A stretch of 64,000 nucleotides of DNA, taken from assembly GCA_947503935.1 (NCBI GenBank), contig CANNFR010000002.1, positions 1 through 64,000 on the forward strand, in the 5' to 3' direction. Positions 27,778 through 36,528 of the stretch are shown piece after piece. The position numbers were made by a program, and so were the translations under genes. This stretch comes from an uncultured Paracoccaceae bacterium. GTDB lineage: Bacteria; Pseudomonadota; Alphaproteobacteria; Rhodobacterales; Rhodobacteraceae. The notes under the pieces are model-generated. The model saw only the letters and a program-made list of their open reading frames with translations, did no database searches and had not been told where the DNA came from. Each line of letters opens with the position of its first letter. The first letter of the stretch is position 1.

Positions 27778-28911
27778 ATGCTCAGGCTAAGCTTGGCCCG
27801 CCGCGGGCTATTGTCAATCGTCCTGGCCCTGATCGGGGCGATCGGCGCGTCGGCCCATGAAATCCGCCCGGCCGTGGCCGATGTGACGGTGGGCGCCGAT
27901 TCCGTTGATCTGACGTTTCGCCTGACGCTTGAGCCGCTGATCGCCGACATCGACCTGGCCGGTCTCGAGGACACCGACGATGCGCCAGAGGCCGCCTTGT
28001 ACGACGATCTGCGCGCCCTGCCCCCGGCTGAGCTTGAGGCGCGGCTGCGCGCCGATTGGCCCGAGATCTCGGGTGGCTTCATCATCGATATCGACCGCAT
28101 TCGTGTCACGCCCGAGATTGTCAGCGTCACCATCCCCGAGGTCGGCAATGTCGATCTGCCGCGCGATGCCGAGCTGGTTTTGCGGGCAGAGCTGCCCGAG
28201 GGTGACATGCCCGTACGTATCGGCTGGGTCGCTGCCTATGGCGATCTGGTTGTGCGCCAGACCGGCGGTGGCGAGGATGCCTATACCGGCTTTCTGACCG
28301 GTGGCGATTTGTCCGAGGCGCTGCCCCGCGACGGAATCGCGACCGAGGGCGCGGGCGCTGTATTTGCGCGCTATGTCGTGGTGGGGTTCGAACACATCAT
28401 TCCCAAAGGCCTCGACCATATCCTCTTCGTCCTCGGCCTGTTCTTCTTCGCGCTGAAATGGCGGCCCCTGCTGCTGCAGGTCACCGCCTTCACCCTGGCC
28501 CATACGATCACCCTGGCGCTGGCCAGCCTCGAGGTCGTCAGCGTGCCCGCCAGCGTGGTTGAGCCGCTGATTGCGGCCTCGATCGTCTATGTCGGCATCG
28601 AGAACGTGCTGGGCATCGGCACCACCGCGCGGCGCACGGCCCTGGTTTTCTGCTTTGGCCTGCTGCACGGGCTGGGCTTTGCCAGCGTGCTGGGCGATGT
28701 GGGCATCGATCCCTCACGGTTCGTGACCGCGCTGATCGGCTTCAATGTGGGGGTCGAGCTGGGGCAGCTTGCGGTAATCGCCGTGGCCTTTCTTCTGGTC
28801 GGCCTTTGGTTCGGCAAACGTGACTTCTACCGCCCGTTTATCGCCATACCCGCCTCGCTGATCATCGCCTGCATCGGCGCGTTCTGGGTGGTTGAGCGCA
28901 CATTGCTCTGA
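27778..28911 (+). CDS. HupE/UreJ-2 family membrane protein
   Basis: A 377-residue protein. The signal peptide MLRLSLARRGLLSIVLALIG ends at GASA, then comes the mature start HEIRPAVADV. An exported N-terminal domain of about 180 residues is followed by six to seven spans starting at GFEHIIPKGLDHILFVLGLF and including AFTLAHTITLALA and LLHGLGFA, histidine-rich signatures of HupE/UreJ metal permeases. It is probably a metal (Ni/Co/Cu) transporter or sensor. It is divergent from the DUF4198 gene with start codons 19 bp apart, and co-oriented with the MFS gene. Confidence 0.85.
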   Translation: MLRLSLARRGLLSIVLALIGAIGASAHEIRPAVADVTVGADSVDLTFRLTLEPLIADIDLAGLEDTDDAPEAALYDDLRALPPAELEARLRADWPEISGGFIIDIDRIRVTPEIVSVTIPEVGNVDLPRDAELVLRAELPEGDMPVRIGWVAAYGDLVVRQTGGGEDAYTGFLTGGDLSEALPRDGIATEGAGAVFARYVVVGFEHIIPKGLDHILFVLGLFFFALKWRPLLLQVTAFTLAHTITLALASLEVVSVPASVVEPLIAASIVYVGIENVLGIGTTARRTALVFCFGLLHGLGFASVLGDVGIDPSRFVTALIGFNVGVELGQLAVIAVAFLLVGLWFGKRDFYRPFIAIPASLIIACIGAFWVVERTLL

Positions 28912-28950
28912 CCCTTCCCTCCGCCACCCTGCGGGCGTAGAGGCGGAGGG

Positions 28951-30162
28951 ATGATGCGCTTTTTGATCGAAAACCGCCGCTGGCTGGCCACGGGCGTTCT
29001 GCTGACCTTCGCGTCGTCCTTCGGGCAGACGTGGTTCATCTCGCTCTTCGCGGGTGAGATCCGCGCGGCCTACGGCCTCAGCGACGGGGGATGGGGCGCG
29101 CTTTACACGATCGCCACCCTGTCGGCGGCGGCGCTGCTGTTCAGCCGGGGCGCCCTGGCCGATACGATGGCCCTGTCGAAGCTGGTACCGCTGGTCGCGG
29201 GCTTCTTCGCCCTGGCCGCCTTGGGCATGGCCTTCGGCAACTCGATCTGGCTTCTGGGCGTAGCGGTGTTCCTGTTGCGCTTTTGCGGCCAGGGCATGTT
29301 CAGCCATATCGCGATGACGTCGATGGGCCGCTGGTTCGTCGCCACGCGCGGCCGGGCCGTGTCGATCAGCGCGCTCGGCTATCCGCTGGGTGAGATCGCG
29401 CTGCCGCTGATCACGGTTTTCGCCATCGGGTGGCTGGGTTGGCGGCAGGTCTGGGTGGCGGTGGCGGTGCTACTGGTCGCCGTGATCATCCCCGTTCTGA
29501 TGCTGCTGCTTGCCGAGGACCGCGCGCCAGCAGGCCGGGCCGAGGGCGGTGGAGCGCCCGGCCTGCAAGGCCGCCACTGGACCCGGGCCGAGGTCCTGCG
29601 CCACTGGCTCTTCCCGGCGTTGATCCCGCTGATCCTGACGCCCGGTTTCATCGGAACGGTGGTGTTCTTCCATCAGGTCCATGTGGCCGAGATCAAGGGC
29701 TGGACCCTGGCCCAGATGGCCCCCGCCTATCCCGCTTTCGCAGGGACAACGGTGGTGACCTCGCTGATCGCGGGCTGGGCCTGCGACCGTTTCGGGCCGG
29801 AGCGTCTGTTGCCCATCGCCGTCGTGCCGATGGGGTTGGCCATGTTCCTGATCGGCCCCGCGATCAGCCCCTGGACATGGGTTCTGGCGCTGGGTGTTCT
29901 GGCCGTCACCCAAGGCATGGTCGGTGCCCTCTGGGGCGCGCTGCTGCCGGCGTTATACGGCACCGCCCACCTGGGGTCGGTCCGGTCGCTGATGACGTCG
30001 CTCATGGTCCTGGCCACCGCCATCGGCCCCGGTCTGACCGGCCTCGTGATCGACGCCGGGATCGACTTTCCGGCCCAGGGGATTGCGATGGGGGTCTGGT
30101 GCCTGGGGTTGAGCGTGGTGATGACACTGGTCTGGCGGCGGCTGGCGGCCGAGGCTGCTTAA
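28951..30162 (+). CDS. MFS transporter
   Basis: A major facilitator carrier of 403 residues with 12 predicted spans in two halves separated by a cytoplasmic loop (about 190-210, RAPAGRAEGGGAPGLQGR). The loop 2-3 region (SRGALADTMALSKLV) is a weak version of the MFS A motif, and GWACDRFGPERLLP in the second half is the clearer copy. Substrate unknown. GGAGGG directly precedes ATGATG; the second ATG (28954) has better spacing. Its stop overlaps that of the convergent gene in a shared TTAA. Confidence 0.88.
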   Translation: MMRFLIENRRWLATGVLLTFASSFGQTWFISLFAGEIRAAYGLSDGGWGALYTIATLSAAALLFSRGALADTMALSKLVPLVAGFFALAALGMAFGNSIWLLGVAVFLLRFCGQGMFSHIAMTSMGRWFVATRGRAVSISALGYPLGEIALPLITVFAIGWLGWRQVWVAVAVLLVAVIIPVLMLLLAEDRAPAGRAEGGGAPGLQGRHWTRAEVLRHWLFPALIPLILTPGFIGTVVFFHQVHVAEIKGWTLAQMAPAYPAFAGTTVVTSLIAGWACDRFGPERLLPIAVVPMGLAMFLIGPAISPWTWVLALGVLAVTQGMVGALWGALLPALYGTAHLGSVRSLMTSLMVLATAIGPGLTGLVIDAGIDFPAQGIAMGVWCLGLSVVMTLVWRRLAAEAA

Positions 30163-30665
30163 GCCCGCGATGCGATGAACCATTCCTGATTGTTCCATTG
30201 GGCCAGGCGCCCGCCAAGACCGTCGAGGTGGAGGTTCGGATCATTGCTCTTCACAAAGGCCAAAAGCCGCGCGTCGTGAAGAAGACGATCTCTCGACTGA
30301 TACTCAACGACATCCAACACAGCGTGGGCTTGGTCTTTGCCGCGTTTTAGAAGTCCGGCAAATCGGTTGAAAACCAGCAAAACCTTAGGTGCATCCAGAC
30401 GCGGCTCGTATCTCAGTGCATCGTTCAGCGCGTTGAGGTTCAGATGATCCGGCTGATATCCGAACTTTTCATTCCAGAACAAAGCGATGGCAAAATCGCG
30501 CATCATGCTGGTCTCGGTGCCGCAATCTATCTGGTGGACCCGGTAGCCGTCGCCAGACAGAACAAGGGTCGCCGCATCGAGAATGCCTTGCTTGCGGAAC
30601 AGCGTGACCGCACCGTTTTGGATGAATGGCCAGTCAGGCCTGTTCTCACTGCTCGGCTGGCCCAT
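30159..30665 (-). CDS. barstar-like protein
   Basis: A soluble 168-residue protein. The middle resembles barstar: a first strand (YRVHQIDC), a helix, then FGYQPDHLNLNALNDALR, corresponding to the YYGENLDALWDCL helix of barstar, then VLLVFNRFAG, a helix and the final strand RLLAFVKSND. The N-terminal 40 residues and a C-terminal tail are extra. Barstar-family proteins inhibit RNases; no RNase gene is adjacent, so the target is unknown. It starts 10 bp after leuC, likely in its transcript, and ends sharing TTAA with the MFS gene. Confidence 0.6.
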   Translation of the reverse strand: MGQPSSENRPDWPFIQNGAVTLFRKQGILDAATLVLSGDGYRVHQIDCGTETSMMRDFAIALFWNEKFGYQPDHLNLNALNDALRYEPRLDAPKVLLVFNRFAGLLKRGKDQAHAVLDVVEYQSRDRLLHDARLLAFVKSNDPNLHLDGLGGRLAQWNNQEWFIASRA

Positions 30666-30675
30666 GGATTTCTTC

Positions 30676-32085
30676 TCACATCATTTCGCGCACATCCGTC
30701 AGGCGGCCGGTGATGGCGGCGGCGGCGGCCATGGCGGGGCTCATCAGGTGGGTGCGGCCGCCGCGGCCCTGGCGGCCTTCGAAGTTGCGGTTGGACGTGG
30801 CTGCGCAGCGTTCACCGGGGCTCAGCTGATCGGGGTTCATCGCCAGGCACATCGAACAGCCCGCAAGGCGCCATTCGAAGCCCGCCTCCTTGAACACATC
30901 GGCCAGCCCTTCTTCCTCAGCCTGAGCACGCACAAGGCCCGAACCCGGCACGACCATGGCGCGCAGACCGTCCTTGATCTTCTTGCCGCGCAGGATTTCG
31001 GCCGCCGCGCGCAAGTCTTCGATCCGGCCGTTGGTGCAGGACCCGATGAAGACCGTGTCGATCTCAATCTCGCTCAGCTTCTGGCCGGGTTTCAGGCCCA
31101 TATAGTCAAGCGAGCGCTTGGCGGCCTCTACCTTGCCGCCGTCGAAATCCTCAGGCGCGGGCACGGCGCCGGTGATCGGCAGCACGTCTTCGGGCGAGGT
31201 GCCCCAGGTCACAACCGGGGCGATATCTTCGCCCTTCAGCGTGACGACCTTGTCCCAATGCGCATCATCGTCGGAGTAAAGCGTCTTCCACCAGGCCAGC
31301 GCAGCCTCCCACTGGGCACCCTTCGGGGCGTGGGGGCGGCCCATGACGTATTCATAGGTTTTCTCATCGGGTGCGATCAGCCCGGCACGCGCGCCGCCCT
31401 CGATGGCCATGTTGCAGACTGTCATGCGGCCTTCCATCGACAGATCGCGGATCGCCTCGCCGCAATACTCGATCACATAGCCGGTGCCACCTGCGGTGCC
31501 GGTGGCCCCGATCACCGAGAGCGTGATGTCCTTGGCCGTCACGCCGGGACGCAGCTTGCCGGTGATCTCAACCTTCATGTTCTTGCCTTTGCGCTGGATC
31601 AGCGTCTGGGTGGCCAGCACATGCTCAACCTCCGACGTGCCGATACCGTGCGCCAAGGCGCCGAACGCGCCGTGGGTGGCGGTGTGGCTGTCGCCGCAGA
31701 CCACCGTCATGCCCGGCAGGGTCCAGCCCTGTTCGGGGCCGACGATATGCACGATGCCCTGTCGGATGTCGCTGACCGGGTAATAATGAACGCCGAAATC
31801 GCGGGCGTTCTTGTCCAGCGCCTCAACCTGAATGCGGCTGTCTTCGGTCATCGTAGAGGCATCGGCGCGATCCAGCGTGGTGGGCACGTTATGGTCGGGC
31901 ACGGCGATGGTCTTGTCAGGCGCACGGACGGTACGCCCCGCCATGCGCAGCCCCTCAAAGGCCTGCGGGCTGGTGACCTCGTGCACCAGATGGCGGTCGA
32001 TATAGAGCAGGCAGGTGCCATCCTCGGCCTCATGGGCAACGTGGGCGTCCCAGATCTTGTCATAGAGCGTTTTCGCGGCAGTCAT
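30676..32085 (-). CDS. leuC: 3-isopropylmalate dehydratase large subunit
   Basis: Large, 4Fe-4S-containing subunit of isopropylmalate isomerase. 469 residues, standard. Visible motifs are [64 protein letters not shown] (first cluster cysteine) and [12 protein letters not shown] (the two others). The start at 32085 follows GGGAGAT; the frame upstream is open but not homologous in character. The leuD partner lies at 26282. Confidence 0.97.
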   Translation of the reverse strand: MTAAKTLYDKIWDAHVAHEAEDGTCLLYIDRHLVHEVTSPQAFEGLRMAGRTVRAPDKTIAVPDHNVPTTLDRADASTMTEDSRIQVEALDKNARDFGVHYYPVSDIRQGIVHIVGPEQGWTLPGMTVVCGDSHTATHGAFGALAHGIGTSEVEHVLATQTLIQRKGKNMKVEITGKLRPGVTAKDITLSVIGATGTAGGTGYVIEYCGEAIRDLSMEGRMTVCNMAIEGGARAGLIAPDEKTYEYVMGRPHAPKGAQWEAALAWWKTLYSDDDAHWDKVVTLKGEDIAPVVTWGTSPEDVLPITGAVPAPEDFDGGKVEAAKRSLDYMGLKPGQKLSEIEIDTVFIGSCTNGRIEDLRAAAEILRGKKIKDGLRAMVVPGSGLVRAQAEEEGLADVFKEAGFEWRLAGCSMCLAMNPDQLSPGERCAATSNRNFEGRQGRGGRTHLMSPAMAAAAAITGRLTDVREMM

Positions 32086-32268
32086 TTGAAATCTCCCGGG
32101 GGTGTTTGTTCGACAGGCATTGGGGGCAGGCGCGGTCAGAAAAGTCGCGCGCGCGCCAATTTCCGCGCGCCATGAAACCGCCAAGGCAGCCGCGCGCGAT
32201 CGTCCATGTCGAAAACCCGTGTCATGGGGCTCAGATACAGGCTGAACCCCTGTCTCGCAAGGGGCGCG

Positions 32269-33117
32269 TTACAGCTTCATATGCTTTCGGATCGCCCACC
32301 AGCCGATGGCGTCCTGGCCGTAGGCGGGGCGGTCGGGGTTGGCGTCGACCTGATCGGGGGGCTTGGTGACGCAATCGTAGTAATGGGTCACATCCGCGCC
32401 GACCCGGGCCAGTTGTGGCGGCAGGGCGCGGCCCACGGCTTTGAGGTATTGTTCGGGGTGGATCAGGCTGGGTGGCTGATCGACGGGCAGGTGGCCTTGC
32501 GCCTCAAGCCGCTGCGCCATGTCGCCGCGGGCGAAGACCAAAAGGTTCTGGCGATAATACGAGCGGATTGCAGCCTCATTCCAAAAGCGCAGCCTCAGGA
32601 TATCGAAGCACGCAAAGCCCAGCGCGCGGAACATGCCAGCCCAGTATTCCGGCCAATTCTCGTTCACATGGCCCGCGCCGGCCTGATAGGGGATCGCAGC
32701 GGAAAACAGCACCAGATCGGCCGGGCCCGCGACATTGGCGATGAACGTGGCGGCGTGGGCGCGCGAGATATGCTCGGCCACCTCGGTCGAGATTGCCAGA
32801 TCAAAGCGCCGTCCGGCCTTAATCGGCTGGCCCAGATCAGCGGCGACAAAGTGTTTTGCGGGGAACTTCCGGTCTTCCACCGGAATCTCGGGGATATCGT
32901 AGCCTCTGATATCCGTCACACCAAGGGTCATCGCCGCGCGCAGCCAGGCCCCGCGCCCAGTGCCGAAATCGGCCGCAGAGGTGAACGGCACAAGCTTGTG
33001 CAGAAATTCCAGAACAATGGATTGCGACCGGTCCTTCACGCCGAAATAGGCCGTGGCCGCCCGCGACATCTCGTTCGGGCCATCGATCCAGTGCGAGGAT
33101 TTCGGCTTGTCAGACAT
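32269..33117 (-). CDS. SAM-dependent methyltransferase-like protein
   Basis: A class I methyltransferase fold of 282 residues. Motif I is SAADFGTGRGAWLRAA (about residues 47-62), followed by motif II-like IRGYDIPE and the post-I strand KHFVAADLG. The FDLAISTEVAEHI segment is a typical motif IV/V. It resembles methyltransferase-domain proteins acting on small or lipid-linked sugars, but the substrate is unknown. Start ATG at 33117; 33123 is an alternative. It stands alone between leuC and the VOC remnant. Confidence 0.8.
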   Translation of the reverse strand: MSDKPKSSHWIDGPNEMSRAATAYFGVKDRSQSIVLEFLHKLVPFTSAADFGTGRGAWLRAAMTLGVTDIRGYDIPEIPVEDRKFPAKHFVAADLGQPIKAGRRFDLAISTEVAEHISRAHAATFIANVAGPADLVLFSAAIPYQAGAGHVNENWPEYWAGMFRALGFACFDILRLRFWNEAAIRSYYRQNLLVFARGDMAQRLEAQGHLPVDQPPSLIHPEQYLKAVGRALPPQLARVGADVTHYYDCVTKPPDQVDANPDRPAYGQDAIGWWAIRKHMKL

Positions 33118-33145
33118 CGGCACCCCTTCCGGTTTCGGCGCCAGT

Positions 33146-33217
33146 CTACACCGATGGTTCGATCAAGTCCCAGCGATTGCCGAAAGGGTCGCGGAAGACC
33201 GCAGGGGTGCCAATGCC
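33146..33217 (-). pseudogene. remnant of a VOC (glyoxalase/bleomycin-resistance) gene
   Basis: On the minus strand this stretch reads GIGTPAVFRDPFGNRWDLIE followed by PSV and a TAG stop. That is the characteristic C-terminal end of a vicinal-oxygen-chelate protein (the strand with FRDPFGNRWDLIE). Upstream of GIG the frame turns into unrelated sequence (RTEAAPPTSGPRR) and the mscS gene begins, so only the last two dozen codons remain. The rest has been deleted. Confidence 0.65.
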
Positions 33218-33308
33218 TCGGCGTGGACCGGATGTTGGCGGCGCCGCTTCAGTGCGCGCTTGCAAGCGCTTGGCGGCGCGGCCTAAGCTTGGCCGCGAAG
33301 GGAGCCCG

Positions 33309-34646
33309 ATGGAAGACGAAATCGCCGCCTTGGCCGATCAGGCCGCCGAGCTTGCGCGCTTGGCCGAGATGTCGCTTAACAATCTGCTCTTGGCGTCGCG
33401 GCTTTGGCAGATTGGCATCGTTGTGGCGATGTTCATCCTGGCCTGGGGGCTGACGCGGTGGGTCGGACCCCGGTTTCACGACTGGATGCGCGGCCTCGAA
33501 GGCCGGCCAAAGTGGCAATTGCGCGTTCTTCTGGTGCTGCATCGGCGGCTGCGGCTGATCTTTTTCGTGGGCCTGATGTGGCTGGCCACAGGTCTGATGC
33601 GCGCCTATACGATCTTCCCGTCCCGCAGCTACATCCTGGCCTTGATCGCCACGATCGCAACGGCCTGGTTGCTGGTCAGCCTGGTCGCGCGTCTGGTGAA
33701 GAACCCGTTTCTGAGGCGGATCGTTACCTGGGGCCTCTGGGTCTATGTCACGCTCTATTACCTCGGCCTGATCGAGGTGACGTCGAACTTCCTCGACAGT
33801 GTCGCGATCGAGTTTGGCGATTTCCGGCTGACCGCGCTGGCCATCATCAAGGCGCTTGTCGTCACGGGCCTGTTGTTTACCGGGGCGCGCCTGATTTCGA
33901 AGACCACCTCCAGCCGCATCCGCGAGAACGAAGACATCTCTCCCTCGATGCGGGTGCTGGCCGTCAAGTTCATGCAAGTGGCGCTTTATGGCGCGGCGTT
34001 CTTCATCGGGTTGAAGGCGGTGGGCTTCGACCTGACGGGGCTGGCCTTCCTGTCGGGCGCCATCGGCGTCGGCCTGGGCTTTGGTCTGCAAAAAGTCGTG
34101 TCGAACCTGGTGTCCGGCGTCATCATCCTTTTGGACAAGTCGATCAAGCCGGGCGACGTGATATCCTTGGGCGAGACCTTCGGCTGGATCAACGCGCTCG
34201 GCGCGCGCTATGTCAGCGTCGTCACGCGGGACGGCAAGGAATTCCTGATCCCGAATGAGGACCTGATCACCAGCCAGGTCGTCAACTGGTCGCATTCCAA
34301 CGAATTCGTGCGCCTCGATATCTATTTTGGCACCGCCTATGGCGACGACCCGCATGAGGTGCGCAAGATCGCGGTTGAGGCCGCCAAATCGGTCGAACGC
34401 GTCCTCAAATACCGCCCCCCCGTCTGCCACATCGTGGGGTTCGGTGACAGCTCGGTCGATTACATCCTGCGCTTCTGGATCAAGGACCCCACCGAGGGGC
34501 TGACAAACGTCCGCGGCGCCGTCTTCCTGGCGCTCTGGGATGGGTTCAAGGAAAACAACATCTCGATCCCCTTCCCGCAACGCGAGGTCAAGGTGTTGGA
34601 GGGATCGACATTGGCGACCGAACGGGTGGCTCAGCCGTCGGACTGA
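33309..34646 (+). CDS. MscS-family mechanosensitive channel
   Basis: A small-conductance mechanosensitive channel type protein of 445 residues. After a short N-terminal helix there are about five spans; the pore-lining segment and beta domain read GLGFGLQKVVSNLVSGVIIL and LDKSIKPGDVISLG, the core MscS signature. The C-terminal cytoplasmic domain follows. It releases solutes on hypo-osmotic shock. GGGAGCC precedes the ATG. Its stop codon region overlaps the convergent HTH gene by 16 bp. Confidence 0.93.
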   Translation: MEDEIAALADQAAELARLAEMSLNNLLLASRLWQIGIVVAMFILAWGLTRWVGPRFHDWMRGLEGRPKWQLRVLLVLHRRLRLIFFVGLMWLATGLMRAYTIFPSRSYILALIATIATAWLLVSLVARLVKNPFLRRIVTWGLWVYVTLYYLGLIEVTSNFLDSVAIEFGDFRLTALAIIKALVVTGLLFTGARLISKTTSSRIRENEDISPSMRVLAVKFMQVALYGAAFFIGLKAVGFDLTGLAFLSGAIGVGLGFGLQKVVSNLVSGVIILLDKSIKPGDVISLGETFGWINALGARYVSVVTRDGKEFLIPNEDLITSQVVNWSHSNEFVRLDIYFGTAYGDDPHEVRKIAVEAAKSVERVLKYRPPVCHIVGFGDSSVDYILRFWIKDPTEGLTNVRGAVFLALWDGFKENNISIPFPQREVKVLEGSTLATERVAQPSD

Positions 34647-34843
34647 ACCGCCTCAAGCAGGTCGCCCGGCTGGCACTCAAGCGCCTCGCAGATCTTGGCC
34701 AGTGTCTCGAACCGGATGCCTTTGACCTTGCCGGATTTCAGCAGGCTGATGTTTTGCTCGGTGATGCCCACCCGCTCGGCCAGATCGCGCGAACGCATCT
34801 TGCGCAGGGCCAGCATCACGTCCAAACGCACCACGATCTCCAT
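34631..34843 (-). CDS. small XRE/Cro-type HTH regulator (YozG-like)
   Basis: A 70-residue DNA-binding protein consisting only of an HTH domain: LRKMRSRDLAERVGITEQNI (helices 2-3) and then LLKSGKVKGIRFETLAKICE. It matches the small Cro/C1 regulators such as YozG that are usually paired with a DUF2975 membrane protein, as here. Its start overlaps the DUF2975 stop by one base (TGATG). It is likely an autoregulator of the pair. Confidence 0.88.
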   Translation of the reverse strand: MEIVVRLDVMLALRKMRSRDLAERVGITEQNISLLKSGKVKGIRFETLAKICEALECQPGDLLEAVQSDG

Positions 34844-35379
34844 CAGACGAAGCTCCGGTTTTCATCGGCCACCCGCGCGGCTTCGGCCATCACGCGCCCG
34901 ATCAGGATCATCAGCGCGCCGGATAGAAGAAAACCGATCGTGTCGGTCTCGATGCCGATGGCCAAGACCCGCTGGCCCGGCGGGTTGGCCCAGGTCAGGA
35001 TGACGATCTGCAAGGAATTGGCGATGACGCCCAGCGCCGCCCCGGCGACCAGCCCTTGGCCGATCCCCTTGATATGTAGGGCACAAATCGCCGTCAGGAT
35101 TTCACCCTGCCGGTAGCGGCCGAAAAGCCCGCGCATCTGGACCAGGGCGTAGATCATTGCGGCCATGGGCAGAAACCCCATCAATCCGGCCAGAACGATC
35201 GTTGCGGGACTAGGGGTTGAGGCGATCGGAATGCCGGGAAAGTCGCCGGTTATTAGATCCGGGGCTGCAACCCGCTGCCCGATAAGAAAAAGCGCCAGAA
35301 GGGGCAGGGCAACGATAAACGCGGTGACTGCGTGATAGAGCCAGTTCGACAATGTAAGTGTATTTTGTGAGACAGTCAT
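34843..35379 (-). CDS. DUF2975 membrane protein
   Basis: A 178-residue membrane protein with four spans (about 15-36, 60-80, 110-130, 147-165). The loop RGLFGRYRQGEILTAICALH between spans 2 and 3 is the DUF2975 signature. Members are commonly encoded next to a small HTH protein and may form a membrane-sensing switch; the signal is unknown. The divergent promoter region holds a 15-bp palindrome at 35415-35429. Confidence 0.85.
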   Translation of the reverse strand: MTVSQNTLTLSNWLYHAVTAFIVALPLLALFLIGQRVAAPDLITGDFPGIPIASTPSPATIVLAGLMGFLPMAAMIYALVQMRGLFGRYRQGEILTAICALHIKGIGQGLVAGAALGVIANSLQIVILTWANPPGQRVLAIGIETDTIGFLLSGALMILIGRVMAEAARVADENRSFV

Positions 35380-35414
35380 ATTTGGCCTTTCCAGATATTA
35401 AATTTACTGTATTA

Positions 35415-35429
35415 CGATAAAATATCGTC
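35415..35429. promoter_or_regulatory. palindromic operator candidate
   Basis: ACGATA-AAA-TATCGT is a perfect inverted repeat in the short AT-rich space between the divergent DUF2975 gene and the lipoprotein gene. The small HTH regulator encoded with DUF2975 is the obvious candidate ligand. Confidence 0.5.
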
Positions 35430-35445
35430 GTCAATGGAGATTCTG

Positions 35446-36009
35446 ATGAAACGCCTTCTACCCTTTTTACTCCTGACATCGGCCTGTACATCGCTGGTGC
35501 CATCAACCTTGTTGCAATTGTCCAAACTGTCGCCCGTCACGTCCGACCCGGGAGGGTTCGCAGTATTGCTGGCCCTGCCGGAGGGGCTGGATATCCTGCC
35601 CGACAGCGCAAAGATTCTGCTGACGGCAGAGCGCAGCGATACCGGCGCGGCCAGTGCCGGCACCTATACGCTGCAACGCCTGCCCTTGGCCGGGCGCCCG
35701 GCGGGTCTGGTCGCCGCTGAGGACGCCGTTCTGACCAGCTATCGCGTGAACCCCGCCGATCTGGACGACTTCCGGGCCCAGCAGGCCACGATCCGCGCTT
35801 GGGAGGCCGAGAATGACGCCGCGACGTCGGGGGCGTTCCGCGTCACACTGGAAGGCTGCCGGATCGGCGCGGGGCCGGAGGAGACTGACAAAGGGTCGGT
35901 CTATCTGCGCATCGAACCGGACGGCAATTTTCTGCCATTGGTCAGGAATGCCGCGATCCGCAACCTCCTTGATGCACAGGACATCGCTGATCTGGCGCCT
36001 TGCCCGTAG
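35446..36009 (+). CDS. lipoprotein, unknown function
   Basis: A 187-residue protein with the lipoprotein signal MKRLLPFLLLTSAC, cleavage before Cys14. The mature domain is mixed alpha/beta and includes GGFAVLLALPEGLDILPDSA and FRVTLEGCRIGAG, without a family I can name. GGAG lies 6 bases before the ATG at 35446; the ATG at 35434 lacks one. It is divergent from DUF2975 across 66 bp. Confidence 0.75.
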   Translation: MKRLLPFLLLTSACTSLVPSTLLQLSKLSPVTSDPGGFAVLLALPEGLDILPDSAKILLTAERSDTGAASAGTYTLQRLPLAGRPAGLVAAEDAVLTSYRVNPADLDDFRAQQATIRAWEAENDAATSGAFRVTLEGCRIGAGPEETDKGSVYLRIEPDGNFLPLVRNAAIRNLLDAQDIADLAPCP

Positions 36010-36162
36010 GGCATAGCCGCCTTTCCATTGAGATTTGCCCGCCCCGATGTTACCTTATGCTTATGCCCAGCGCCGGGGCGGGATCGGCGCGTCACTCGGG
36101 AGGACAATGTCCTGTCACAGAACGCCATCGCGGCGGATCAGAACGCCGCATCGGGAGGGTCC

Positions 36163-36528
36163 ATGAAAGGGCACCCCCAAAGTGTTTCGAGCGATCAGCT
36201 CCTCGAACGCATCCTAGCTTCCCTTGACGATGACAAAGCCGAAGACGTGGTCGCGATTGATTTGCGCGGCAAGTCGGCCATTGCCGATCACATGGTGATC
36301 TGCTCGGGCCGGTCGTCGCGGCAGGTCGCCTCGATCTCGGAAAAGCTGGTGACCCGGCTGAAGGAAGACTTTGGCCGCACCGCCCGGCTTGAGGGCAAGG
36401 ATGCGGGAGATTGGGTGCTGATCGATGCGGGCGATGTGATCGTCCACGTGTTCCGCCCCGAAGTGCGCGAGTTCTATCAGCTTGAAAAGATGTGGCTTCC
36501 TGCGGGGACGCAGACAGCCAACGCCTGA
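36163..36528 (+). CDS. rsfS: ribosome silencing factor
   Basis: RsfS (RsfA/YbeB) binds uL14 on the large subunit and blocks subunit joining in stationary phase. 121 residues. Motifs are DDKAEDVVAIDLRGKSAIAD, MVICSGRSSRQV, EGKDAGDWVLIDAGDVIVHV and REFYQLEKMW, all typical. GGGAGGG stands just before the ATG at 36163. The frame is open to 36028, but the extra 45 residues are not homologous to the family. It is coupled to rlmH by a one-base overlap. Confidence 0.95.
   Translation: MKGHPQSVSSDQLLERILASLDDDKAEDVVAIDLRGKSAIADHMVICSGRSSRQVASISEKLVTRLKEDFGRTARLEGKDAGDWVLIDAGDVIVHVFRPEVREFYQLEKMWLPAGTQTANA

Noticed and set aside
27759-28208. N-terminal extension of the DUF4198 protein
   Set aside because: It is the antisense of HupE and places the signal peptide internally.
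30583-32175. Large plus-strand frame opposite leuC
   Set aside because: Antisense shadow of leuC with low-complexity composition; such shadows are common in high-GC DNA.
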